A stretch of DNA of 64,000 nt from contig NC_065573.1 of the NCBI RefSeq assembly GCF_937616625.2, forward strand, positions 5,037,001 through 5,101,000, in the 5' to 3' direction. Under the pieces are notes generated by a model. It was not told where the DNA came from, ran no database searches, and saw nothing but the letters and a program-made list of their open reading frames with translations. Below are positions 32,569 through 43,500 of the stretch, piece after piece; position 1 is the stretch's first letter; the number at the start of each line of letters is the position of its first letter. A program made the translations under genes and the position numbers. This stretch comes from Mercurialis annua (Eukaryota > Streptophyta > Magnoliopsida > Malpighiales > Euphorbiaceae).

Positions 32569-32988
32569 TGATGGTTTTGATGATCGTCCTTATCACTGTC
32601 GTCGCTGAGCTCCCACCTGTCAAGATTAACAAGTTAGAAGGATTCGAGCCGGAGTTGGCTCGAACACCCTCCGATGCCTAAGTCAGTGTCTGATGAGGTC
32701 TTAGTGAGAGTAATGATGAGAAGTGAATATGACTGTTACCTGGCTTAGGCCTCGTCTATATATACATTGCATAGTCTTTGTATCATAGTAGGATTGTTAT
32801 CTATTGGTTTTGGTTATCTCTTTGAGATTCGCCTCTATCCATGATCTTAAGGGATTTCGGTGTTATCTTGATATCTTCAGCTGTTATAGCTGCGTACTGG
32901 GTCAGGGACCTGAATAGATCGGTCTCTGGGTTCGTACTCAGGACCATTGTAGTGAGTCTTGTCCCTTGTTCTGGTCCTTTATCCATCA
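32569..32988 (-). repeat. Element 2 5' LTR
   Basis: 420 bp, tgatgg ... accatca on the minus strand, nearly identical to 23339-23759. Confidence 0.95.
32757..32764 (-). promoter_or_regulatory. TATA box of element 2 5' LTR
   Basis: TATATATA in the LTR (minus-strand context gtatatatagacg), at the same place as in element 1. Confidence 0.6.
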
Positions 32989-32993
32989 CATAC

Positions 32994-33804
32994 CCTGAGA
33001 AGTAGTCAAATATACATAAGATGGAGAAGGAGAAGCATGATATGATTGAGACAGAGTACCCTCACTCTCTAGAGAACCCTCGTTCATAACACGAAGGGGT
33101 AAATCAAGATGGGGAAACGCACGAAGTAGATACTTATCTACTAAATCATATCAGTCATACATGCAACTCTTAGCATCATGAACAAGGGAATCTACTATCT
33201 CCAAAACAGTAGAGGAAAGGGGAGAAAAAACTAACGAAGCTGCATCATCAACCCATTCAGTAGGGAAATCCATAAAGGCATCCTCATGACTAACGACAAA
33301 AAAAGATCGTTGCCAGCGCTTGGTAATCTTAGGAAGCCCTTCTATCACTCTCCTACTCCTATGAGCGGCCAGGCGAATGTAAAACTCATTATTCCTACGA
33401 GAGACGAAGAACAGTTCGTTAAGAAGACCTAGGGAAGGCTCTAAACCCCTATAGTTTGCCAACTCAACAAAACAACAAAGAATGCGAATGGAATTCAGAT
33501 GAATTTGTACCAAGGGAACCTGATACTCCAGAATAAAGCATTTGATCAAGGGATCAAGGGGAAAACGTAGACCACATCGCAATTGCTCTTTGTACACGAT
33601 GACTCTCCCATCACCGACGAAAGTATTAGCAACAATGCGAGAACCACACGCAGTGAGGGAGTAACTGAGAGGGATGCCATACTCCTCACGAAACTCGTTT
33701 AAAACATCTCTATCAACGTTAGAAGATAAAGTATTCAACGAATTCCTATAGTCTACCTCCATACCATACGAAGGAAGAGAAATGGAAGACCTAGTTCGAG
33801 GCAT
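32994..33804 (-). pseudogene. Element 1 antisense gene, exon 1
   Basis: 811 bp, the same length as exon 1 in element 2, starting MPRTRSSISLPS. The Transposase_28-like region is kept (KEQLRCGLRFPLDPLIK, LFFVSRRN). A TGA at 33151-33153 replaces a Cys codon of element 2 (SCMYD, then stop). The exon ends CTCAGG|GTATG; the GTATG is the duplicated target of element 2, so the donor survives at the junction. Confidence 0.8.
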
Positions 33805-34163
33805 GGAGAAACTGAAACTACAATTAAATCAAAAAGAGGAATTTACCTGCAAAAAGAAGAAGCAAACACCCAAAAGAAAAAAATGAAGCAAGGCGAGGCG
33901 AAATCAAAAAGAAAGAGGAAAACACAATGCAAGCACTACAGCAAAAGTCAGAACGGAAGAAGAATTTAAAGCAAAACAAACCGAGAACCGTTAGGCGGTC
34001 ATCAGAACGAAACGTGGCGATCAGCGAGAGTCTCGGGAATTTCGAAAACCAAATATTTGAAATTAAAAAATGGAGCAGTTAAGGAACAATTAAAACCCCA
34101 CCAACAGGAGCATCGCGATAGCCCAGCCCAAAGCAAGGAAAGCCGTTTTCCAGAAGAAAACGG
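33805..34163. other. Upstream region of the element 1 antisense gene
   Basis: Similar on the minus strand to 23775-24189. Pyrimidine-rich near the ATG. No TATA box found. The last five bases, aacgg (34159-34163), would be the left target copy of the copia insertion. Confidence 0.45.
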
Positions 34164-35256
34164 TGTTAGTGATATGCACTAGGTCAATCATGTTTGACCA
34201 TGTTTTGACTTTATCATTTTGTTATTTATTGATTGGCAGTTTTTATCATTTTATATTAATGATTAAAATACTTGAATGGTTAATTCTTTCCAAGGTCATC
34301 AAGTATGTGACTTGATAGTAGAACCCTTAGGTTTAATAAAAGAATTATATACCATCTATCCCTATTCTTAATAGAACATTGAAACTAGTATGATGTTGAC
34401 TAATGATTATGTTTTACTAATCATGTATATGAGATATTAAGTCAAATCATAGGTGCTATTTGAGAAATAAGGCACTGGATGACCCACTGTGAGAATAGTA
34501 CATAGATCACTGTCATAAGTAATTCTCATTACAGTTCTATTAGTATAATCCTTTGACCTTGAAATCATCATGGATTTCTACATAGCTATTTCATATTTTG
34601 ATACAGTCTTACATTATCTTTAACAGGATAATGGAATAGATTGTCATTGGATATGAAAGTAACTATGTGAGAAATGTGAGTGTCTGAGAAGGAATTTGTC
34701 CCTCATTTATTTGAGTAAGATATCTATGGGCCCCTTGAAGAAGATAGACTGAAGGAAATGCATGGCCATGCTAAAAGAATTGATAAAGAGTTTTCCTTAA
34801 TTTATTATTTTTGGAAGATAATAAATATAGTAATTAATATATATATGGATGATTATCAAAAATGAGTTTTTGATAAACATAAACTTGTAGAATTGCAATG
34901 ATATTGAAATTCAAATTTATCTCAAACCCTAGTGTTGTTGTATCACTATAAATACACATTAAGCAATTGGTTTGAGAATCACAAAATTCATTATTCACTA
35001 AATCACTAAAAATTCGAAATTGCTTGTGAAGCAATAGTGCTAGCACACAAGCACTAGTTTTGGCTAAGGTCTGTTCGTGTGGATACTCGTAGAGGACGCG
35101 TTCTTTAGGAGGCGTTTCTGATCCGAGGCAAGGTATCACCAAAGTGAACCACCTCCTTCCTTCCTACATTGCTGTTGAATTCGGCATACAAGTAAGTACT
35201 TATTATGTTAATTCGAATTACATGGATCTTGGTTTGGGTTTTAGATAAATTTTTGA
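34164..35256 (+). repeat. Copia left LTR (body A), two internal deletions
   Basis: Starts tgttagtgatatgcac. At 34790/34791 a block of several hundred bp present in the other LTRs is missing (gataaagag joins directly to ttttcctta). At about 35256 the LTR end, the primer site and the first part of the leader are missing; the join lies at tttttgaa, present at both deletion edges in body B. This copy has only a partial tandem unit. Confidence 0.85.
34947..34954 (+). promoter_or_regulatory. TATA box, copia left LTR
   Basis: TATAAATA followed by cacattaagc. The same motif is at 46603-46610 and 55785-55792 in the other two LTRs, always in the tail after the tandem units. Confidence 0.65.
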
Positions 35257-35428
35257 ATAGGATTAGTAAACTGTTTGTGAAACTGGTTTTAATTCTATTA
35301 GTAATTCTGTTTTGAATAGGATTTGGAAACTGTTTGTGAAACTGGTTTTAATTCTATTAGTAATTCTGTTTTGAATAGGGTTAGTAAATTGTTTGTGAAA
35401 CTGTTTTTAATTCTATTAGTAAAACTGT
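35251..35428 (+). repeat. 59-bp tandem repeat in copia leader, body A
   Basis: Three units of 59 bp, each starting ttttgaatag and containing aactgtttgtgaaactg, with small changes. Body B has about four units (47274-47509) and body C the same (56455-56692). Confidence 0.8.
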
Positions 35429-35681
35429 ATTTGATTATGTTGTGAACATAATTTATAAAACTGCTGTGCTTAATTTCGCTATGAGCTGAATTAAAGAAAC
35501 TGTTGTTATTTAAGTGTTAAATAAATTGTTTCTGATCAGTTTTTAAGATGCAGTAATTAGGGATTTGGGGTTATTTTAATCTGTTTCGAACATATTAAAA
35601 TAGACCGTAATCAATTAAGATTATTGATTTCGGATAAAGAAATTTTAATTCTGTTAAGTGTAACATGTGAGAAAAATTTCT

Positions 35682-35796
35682 GGACCACCGCCTAGGGCTC
35701 TGCCCCCGGACCCTGCCAGGGGCGCTGCCCCTTGGACCCCGCTCGGGGCGCTGCCCCCAGACCCCGCCAAGGGGCCGCGCCCCTTGGACCCCGCTG
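35682..35796 (+). repeat. GC-rich short-repeat island in copia leader, body A
   Basis: Repeats of ggggcgctgcccc and cttggaccccgc in a strongly AT-rich context, able to form several hairpins (gggg/cccc pairs). The same island is at 47764-47879 in body B; body C is cut just before it. Confidence 0.8.
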
Positions 35797-36519
35797 ATAC
35801 ACTCCATTAAGGACCGTTATCCTTTTAAGCCGGTGTGTTTTTGTCATGTATTTTATTTTAATATTTTAATGATAAATTTTAAATATGATTTAAATTATCA
35901 TGAATAACATATTTATGTGATTGTTGTTAAATATGATTTAAAATAGTGAAATAATATGTTTTTAATGTTTATCTTATTGGTTATATGCTTTGCATGATTA
36001 TTTTATATGTGATAAGATAGGATAACTAAATAGGATAAATAACAAACCCTTATTTAATATTAAGTCTTCAATATACCTCCCATTGTAATAACACTTATCA
36101 AGACTTAGATTGCTATGTATAAGCTATGCCAAAGCATGATGTATAAAGTCATCTAAGTAAGATAAGTTGGATAAAAGTGATATCCATATGTTTGATTTGG
36201 TTAGACTTAACTAGGTAATCAAAATAGTTTTGAACCTAGGGTATAAGATAGAATATCAAGATTACATGTGATGTTAATATTCTATGTTCAAGAATTGCAT
36301 GAGATGTAATTGGTAAAGTGTTACCTAGCTGAATAAACCACACTTAAAGTGATAAGTCAAAGCTTGCTTGAAGTAGGGTGAAATATGGATCTTGTCCCAC
36401 TATTATTTTTCAATTGTTGAAATTATCATTAAGGGTTTTTATATGAATTATGGATATATGTTGTGGGAATTTTATTGTACCTTTTATTAAATGCTACTTG
36501 TATATTTATTGTTGTAGAG

Positions 36520-37851
36520 ATGGCTACAAACACTACACATACTTTATCAGTGCGATCAATCCTTGAGAAGGATAAGCTCAATGGCACTAACTTTCTGGAC
36601 TGGTACAGAAATCTAAGAATTGTTCTTAGGCAAGAAAGAAAGGAATATATCCTTGATCAACCCCTCCCTGAGGAACCAGCTCCTGCTGCTACTAGAGCTC
36701 AAAGGGATGCTTATACGAAGCATCTCAATGACTCTATTGATGTCACTTGCATTATGCTTGGATGCATGAAGAATGAACTCCAAAAGCAAATGATGGAATT
36801 GGATGCGAACACCATGATTACTGATCTCATGGAAATGTTCCAAGAGAGAGCAAGAATTGAAAGGTTCAATACCATCAAAGATTTGCTTTCTTGCAAGTTG
36901 ACTACTAGCGGCTCAGTTAGTCCTCATGTTTTGAAGATGAAGGGTCATCTTGAACATTTGGACAGGCTCGGTCTCCCAATTGCCCAAGAGTTGGCTACAG
37001 ACATTGTTCTCCAATCTTTGCCTGAGGCTTATGATGGTTTCATCATGAACTTCAATATGCATAATATGGAGAAGACCACCACAGAGTTGCATGGGATGCT
37101 TCAAACTGCTGAAAAGAACATCAAGAATGAGATTAAGGATGTTCTTATGGTCAACAAGGGAAAGGGTATGAAAAGGTCTGGTAAGGGCAAGGGAAAGGCT
37201 TTCAAGAAGTCTAAACCCAAGTCCAAGCCCAAGACCAAGGATGAACCCAAAGCAAAATTGCCAAAGGAAGGAACTTGCTTTTTCTGCAAGGAACCTGGAC
37301 ATTGGAAAAGGAATTGCAAGAAATATCTGGATGATCTGAAGAAGAACAAGGGTAGTGAGACTACCACTTCAGGTATTCATGTTATAGAAATTAATCTTTC
37401 TACTTCTGATTCATGGGTATTAGATACTGGATCTGGATCTCACATTTGTACTAATGTGCAGGGTCTCAAAAGGAGTAGAAGTTTGACAAAAGGCGAAGTG
37501 GACCTACGAGTTGGCAATGGAGCAAGGGTTGCTGCTTTAGCTGTAGGGACTTATGAGTTATCTTTGCCTAGTGGACTTATTTTATCTTTGAACAATTGTT
37601 ATTATGTCCCTACCATGTGTAGGAATATTATTTCTGTTTCTTGTTTGGACAAGGATGGTTTTGAATTTATTATTAGGAATAATAAATGCAGTATTTCGCA
37701 TAATAACATTCTTTATGGATATGCTCCACGCAGTAGTGGTCTTTATATTTTAAATGTTGAAGACACTAATGAAAAATCAATCTATAACATCAATGCTAAG
37801 AAGTTTAAGTCAAATGTTTTAAGTCTACTTATCTCTGGCATTGTCGTTTAG
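36520..37851 (+). pseudogene. Copia body A: gag, zinc knuckle and protease
   Basis: The likely start is the ATG at 36520 (MATNTTHTLSVRSILEKDK); the frame is open upstream to 36463 but the match between A and B favours this one. Gag core: LNGTNFLDWYRNLRIVL. Zinc knuckle CFFCKEPGHWKRNC at 37276-37317, after a Lys-rich stretch (SGKGKGKAFKKSKPKSKPK). Aspartic protease DTGSGSH at 37423. A one-base deletion near 37822, compared with body B, shifts the frame in the segment before the integrase, and the frame ends at 37851. Gag would coat element RNA and the protease would cut the polyprotein. Confidence 0.85.
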
Positions 37852-39896
37852 GCCATATAAATGAGAAACGCATGTCAAAACTTCAAAGAGATGGACTTTT
37901 GAATTCATTTGATTATGAATCATTGGAAACATGTGAATCTTGTCTAATGGGCAAAATGACAAAAACACCTTTTATTGGACAAGGTGAAAGAGCTAAAAAC
38001 TTATTGGGCCTTATACATACAGATGTATGTGGTCCATTAAGTACAAATGCTAGAGGTGGATTTCAGTACTTCATTACTTTTACTGATGATCTCAGTAGAT
38101 ATGGTTATGTTTATCTGATGAAACATAAATCTGAATCTTTTGAAAAGTTCAAAATATTTAAGAATGAAGTACAAAATCAACTTGGTAAAAATATTAAAAC
38201 ACTAAGATCTGATCGAGGTGGTGAATATTTAAGCCAAGAATTTGTAGATCATCTAAGAGATTGTGGGATCGTTTCTCAATTGACTCCACCTGGAACACCA
38301 CAATGGAATGGTGTGTCTGAACGGAGAAATCGAACTCTATTGGATATGGTTCGATCAATGATGAGTCAAACTGATCTTCCAATCTCATTTTGGGGTTATG
38401 CTTTAAAAACCGCTGCATTCATTTTGAATAGAGTTCCATCAAAGGCAGTTGAAAAGACACCATATGAGATATGGACTGGAAAAACTCCTAGTTTGTCTTT
38501 TCCTAAGATTTGGGGATGTCAAGCTTATGTGAAGCGACTAATTTCAAATAAATTAGCACCCAAATCTGACAAATGCCTTTTTGTAGGATATCCTAAAGAA
38601 ACTAAAGGATATAACTTCTACAATGCTTATGAGAACAAAGTGTTTGTTGCTAGAAATGGTGTCTTTTTGGAAAGAGAATTTATTTCCAAAGGAACCAGTG
38701 GGAGTACAGTACAACTTGAAGAAATTCAAGAACCACAAAATAGCATTGTACCAAGTATGGAACCTCAAAAGAATCAACAAGCAATTGCTGAACCAGTACA
38801 AGTAACACAAGGCCAAAGGAGGTCTGATAGGACACATCATAATCCTATGAGATATGGATTTCTCATTACTGAGAACAATGATGTGATGATTGTGGATCAA
38901 GAAGAACCCACATCCTATCAAGAGGCCATAAATAGTCCTGACTCTGAAAAATGGCTCGAAGCCATGAGATCTGAAATGCAATCCATGTATGATAATCAAG
39001 TTTGGACCTTGATTGACCCAACGGATGGTGTAAAAACCATTGGGTGCAAATGGGTCTTCAAAATGAAGACTGACATGGATGGCAATGTGCATACCTATAA
39101 AGCAAGACTAGTTGCAAAAGGTTTCAGACAAATACATGGTATAGACTATGATGAAACCTTTTCACCAGTTGCTATGCTCAAATCCATTCGAATTCTCCTT
39201 GCCATAGCTGCATATTATGACTATGAGATATGGCAAATGGATGTCAAAACAGCGTTTCTTAATGGAAACTTACTTGAGGATGTGTACATGACACAACCTG
39301 AGGGTTTTGCCAGTCCAGAGAATTCTGGAAAGGTTTGCAAGCTTCAAAAATCCATTTATGGATTAAAGCAAGCTTCTCGGAGTTGGAATCTTCGTTTTGA
39401 TGAAGCAATCAAAGAGTTTGGATTCGTCAAGAATGAAGATGAACCTTGTGTGTACAAGAAGGTTAGTGGGAGCGCGATTGTTTTCTTAGTGTTTTATGTT
39501 GGTGACATACTACTCATTGGAAACGACATTCCCATACTGCAAAATGTTAAATCATGGTTAGGGAAGTGTTTTTCAATGAAAGACTTGGGCGATGCTGCTT
39601 ATATATTAGGCATCAAGATCTATAGAGATAGATCTAGAAGACTCATTGGCCTAAGTCAAAGCACTTATGTTGATAAGGTATTAAACATGTTTAGCATGCA
39701 AGACTCCAAGAGAGGATTCTTGCCAATGTCACATGGCATCAGTCTCAGCAAGACTCAGTGTCCTAAGACACAGGATGAGCGAGACCGCATGAGTAAGATT
39801 CCATATGCTTCTGCTATGGGATCTATCATGTATGCAATGTTGTGCACTCGACCTGATGTCTCGTATGCTTTGAGTACAACGAGCAGATACCAGTAA
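37852..39896 (+). pseudogene. Copia body A: integrase and reverse transcriptase
   Basis: Resumes the pol frame after the shift. Pre-integrase zinc segment (HCRLGHINEKRM ... CESCLMGK); integrase core LIHTDVCGPLS, LRSDRGGEYLSQEF and PQWNGVSERRNRTLL (D, D, E). RT: WVFKMKTDMDGNVHTYKARL, QMDVKTAFLNG, and the catalytic box reads FYVGDILLIGND at 39492-39527. The Asp of YVDD is Gly here, while body B keeps YVDD. A TAA stop at 39894-39896 replaces a Ser codon of body B. The loss of a catalytic Asp would inactivate the RT by itself. Confidence 0.85.
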
Positions 39897-40487
39897 AATC
39901 CAGGTGAAAGTCACTGGACAGCAGTTAAGAACATCCTTAAGTACTTGAGAAGAACCAGGGATGCATTCTTGCTATATAGTGGTCAGGAAGATGAGCTGAT
40001 TGTAAAGGGTTACACAGACGCTAGCTTCCAAACTGACATTGATGATTATAAATCACAGTCAGGATATGTGTTTTGTTTGAATGGAGGTGCTTTCAGCTGG
40101 AAGAGCTCGAAGCAGGACACCGTTGCTGATTCTACAACAGAAGCTGAGTATATAGCTGCTTCAGACGCAGCTAAGGAGGCTGTTTGGATCAAAAAGTTCA
40201 TAACTGGATTAGGAGTTGTTCCTAGTATATCCGATCCAGTGAACTTGTTATGTGATAACAATGGGGCCATAGCACAAGCAAAGGAGCCCAGATCACATCA
40301 GCGATCCAAACACATACTTAGACGTTATCATCTCATTCGAGAAATCATTGAGAGAGGAGACGTGAAGATATGCAGAGTTTCGACAAATGATAATGTTGCT
40401 GATCCGCTAACTAAGGCTCTTCCACAGCCTAAGCATGAGAGTCATACTAGGTCCATGGGAATTAGATTTAATGTAGATTGGGCCTAG
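39897..40487 (+). CDS. Copia body A: RNase H and end of pol
   Basis: Same frame after the TAA. RNase H: GYTDASFQTDIDDYKSQSGY, STTEAEYIAASDAAKEA, LLCDNNGAIAQAKEP, then NDNVADPLTKALPQPKH, stop at 40485-40487. It would remove RNA from the hybrid during reverse transcription. The polypurine tract agtgggaga follows before the LTR. Confidence 0.85.
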   Translation, partial: NPGESHWTAVKNILKYLRRTRDAFLLYSGQEDELIVKGYTDASFQTDIDDYKSQSGYVFCLNGGAFSWKSSKQDTVADSTTEAEYIAASDAAKEAVWIKKFITGLGVVPSISDPVNLLCDNNGAIAQAKEPRSHQRSKHILRRYHLIREIIERGDVKICRVSTNDNVADPLTKALPQPKHESHTRSMGIRFNVDWA

Positions 40488-40491
40488 TGCA

Positions 40492-40501
40492 AGTGGGAGA
40501 T
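40492..40501 (+). other. Polypurine tract, body A
   Basis: agtgggagat directly before the LTR start tgttag. Body B has the same at 52578-52587. Confidence 0.7.
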
Positions 40502-43500
40502 TGTTAGTGATATGCACTAGGTCAATCATGTTTGACCATGTTTTGACTTTATCATTTTGTTATTTATTGATTGGCAGTTTTTATCATTTTATATTAATGA
40601 TTAAAATACTTGAATGGTTAATTCTTTCTAAGGTCATCAAGTATGTGACTTGATAGTAGAACCCTTAGGTTTAATAAAAGAATTATATACCATCTATCCC
40701 TAGTCTTAATAGAACATTGAGACTAGTATGATGTTGACTGATGATTATGTTTTACTAATCATGTATATGAGATATTAAGTAATATCATAGGTGCTATTTG
40801 AGAAATAAGGCACTGGATGACCCACTGTGAGAATACTACATAGATCACTATCATAAGTAATTCTCATTACAGTTCTATTAGTATAATCCTTTGACCTTGA
40901 AATCATCATGGATTTCTACATAGCTATTTGATATTTTGATACAGTCTTACATAATCTTTAACAGAATAATGGAATAGATTGTCATTGGATATGAAAGTAA
41001 CTATGTGAGAAATGTGAGTGACTGAGAAGGAATTTGTCCCTCATTTATTTGAGTAAGATATCTATGGGCCCCTTGAAGAAGATAGACTGAAGGAAATGCA
41101 TGGCCATGCTAAAAGAATTGATAAAGAGTTATCATTTCAGTCTACTTAGAGTCAAGAAACTAATGATTGAATATTATAAGGATGACATGACTATGCCTTA
41201 TATTCAATCTAGATATCGAGAGAGAAAGGGATTAAAATATTATTGTAAATGGTTAAATCGAATTATCGATATTCGTATAACTTGGGTAGTCATAATGTCT
41301 TGCTAGAGGCCACTTATGACTTGTGGGCTGAAATAGGGATTTCGAGCCTACTGCCAACGTTATATGAACCTACAGGGTCGCACACTAAGAACAGGCCCAA
41401 AACAGTTATGGGTTGTACAAGCCCAATGTGATTAAGTGATGAATTATATATATAGAGAGGCAAAGATTGTTAGTGATATGGACTAGGTCAATCATGTTTG
41501 ACCATGTTTTGACTTTATCATTTTGTTATTTATTGATTGGCAGTTTTTATCATTTTATATTAATGATTAAAATACTTGAATGGTTAATTCTTTCTAAGGT
41601 CATCAAGTATGTGACTTGATAGTAGAACCCTTAGGTTTAATAAAAGAATTATATACCATCTATCCCTAGTCTTAATAGAACATTGAGACTAGTATGATGT
41701 TGACTGATGATTATGTTTTACTAATCATGTATATGAGATATTAAGTCAAATCATAGGTGCTATTTGAGAAATAAGGCACTGGATGACCCACTGTGAGAAT
41801 AATACATAGATCACTGTCATAAGTAATTCTCATTACAGTTTTATTAGTATAATCCTTTGACCTTGAAATCATCATGGATTTCTACATAGCTATTTCATAT
41901 TTTGATACAGTCTTACATTATCTTTAACATGATAATGGAATAGATTGTCATTGGATATGAAAGTAACTATGTGAGAAATGTGAGTGACTGAGAAGGAATT
42001 TGTCCCTCATTTATTTGAGTAAGATATCTATGGGCCCCTTGAAGAAGATAGACTGAAGGAAATGCATGGCCATGCTAAAAGAATTGATAAAGAGTTATCA
42101 TTTTCAGTCTACTTAGAGTCAAGAAACTAATGATTGAATATTATAAGGATGACATGACTATGCCTTATATTCAATCTGGATATCGAGAGACAAAGGGATT
42201 AAAATATTATTGTAAATGGTTCAATCGAATTATCGATATTCGTATAACTTGGGTAGTCATAATGTCTTGCTAGAGGCCACTTATGACTTGTGGGCTGAAA
42301 TAGGGATTTCGAGCCTACTGCCAACGTTATATGAACCTACAGGGTCGCACACTAAGAACAGGCCCAAAACAGTTATGGGTTGTACAAGCCCAATGTGATT
42401 AAGTGATGAATTATATATATAGAGACAAAGATTGTTAGTGATATGCACTAGGTCAATCATGTTTGACCATGTTTTGACTTTATCATTTTGTTATTTATTG
42501 ATTGGCAGTTTTTATCATTTTATATTAATGATTAAAATACTTGAATGGTTAATTCTTTCTAAGGTCATCAAGTATGTGACTTGATAGTAGAACCCTTAGG
42601 TTTAATAAAAGAATTATATACCATCTATCCCTAGTCTTAATAGAACATTGAGACTAGTATGATGTTGACTGATGATTATGTTTTACTAATCATGTATATG
42701 AGATATTAAGTCAAATCATAGGTGCTATTTGACAAATAAGGCACTGGATGACCCACTGTGAGAATAATACATAGATCACTGTCATAAGTAATTCTCATTA
42801 CAGTTTTATTAGTATAATCCTTTGACCTTGAAATCATCATGGATTTCTACATAGCTATTTCATATTTTGATACAGTCTTACATTATCTTTAACATGATAA
42901 TGGAATAGATTGTCATTGGATATGAAAGTAACTATGTGAGAAATGTGAGTGACTAAGAAGGAATTTGTCCCTCATTTATTTGAGTAAGATATCTATGGGC
43001 CCCTTGAAGAAGATAGACTGAAGGAAATGCATGGCCATGCTAAAAGAATTGATAAAGAGTTATCATTTTCAGTCTACTTAGAGTCAAGAAACTAATGATT
43101 GAATATTATAAGGATGACATGACTATGCCTTATATTCAATCTGGATATCGAGAGACAAAGGGATTAAAATATTATTGTAAATGGTTAAATCGGATTATCG
43201 ATATTCGTATAACTTGTGTAGTCATAATGTCTTGTTAGAGGCCACTTATGACTTGTGGGCTAAAATAGGGATTTCGAGCCTATTGCCAACGTTATATGAA
43301 CCTACAGGGTCGCACACTAAGAACAGGCCCAAAACAGTTATGGGTTGTACAAGCCCAATGTGATTAAGTGATGAATTATATATATAGAGACAAAGATTGT
43401 TAGTGATATGCACTAGGTCAATCATGTTTGACCATGTTTTGACTTTATCATTTTGTTATTTATTGATTGGCAGTTTTTATCATTTTATATTAATGATTAA

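Larger units (their letters stand above)
23339..32988 (-). mobile_element. Tat-lineage Ty3/gypsy element 2, complete copy nested in element 1
   Basis: A 9.65-kb element on the minus strand with two near-identical LTRs (32569-32988 5', 23339-23759 3') and a perfect 5-bp target duplication, catac. Order on the minus strand: LTR, primer site, gag, protease, RT, RNase H, second RNase H, integrase, polypurine tract, LTR. An antisense three-exon gene lies between integrase and the 3' LTR. Only a handful of nonsense changes break the polyprotein. Near-identical LTRs suggest a fairly recent insertion. It interrupts the antisense gene of element 1 exactly at its first intron donor. Confidence 0.95.
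32989..34163 (+). mobile_element. Element 1, right portion after the nested insertion
   Basis: Resumes with the duplicated catac and holds exon 1 of the antisense gene and its upstream region. It is cut at 34163 by the copia LTR. No 3' LTR of element 1 follows on the far side of the copia array; the sequence beyond 56936 belongs to another element. Confidence 0.85.

Noticed and set aside
35251..35428. CRISPR-like repeat array
   Set aside because: Direct repeats of 59 bp without unique spacers inside a retrotransposon leader of a plant genome.
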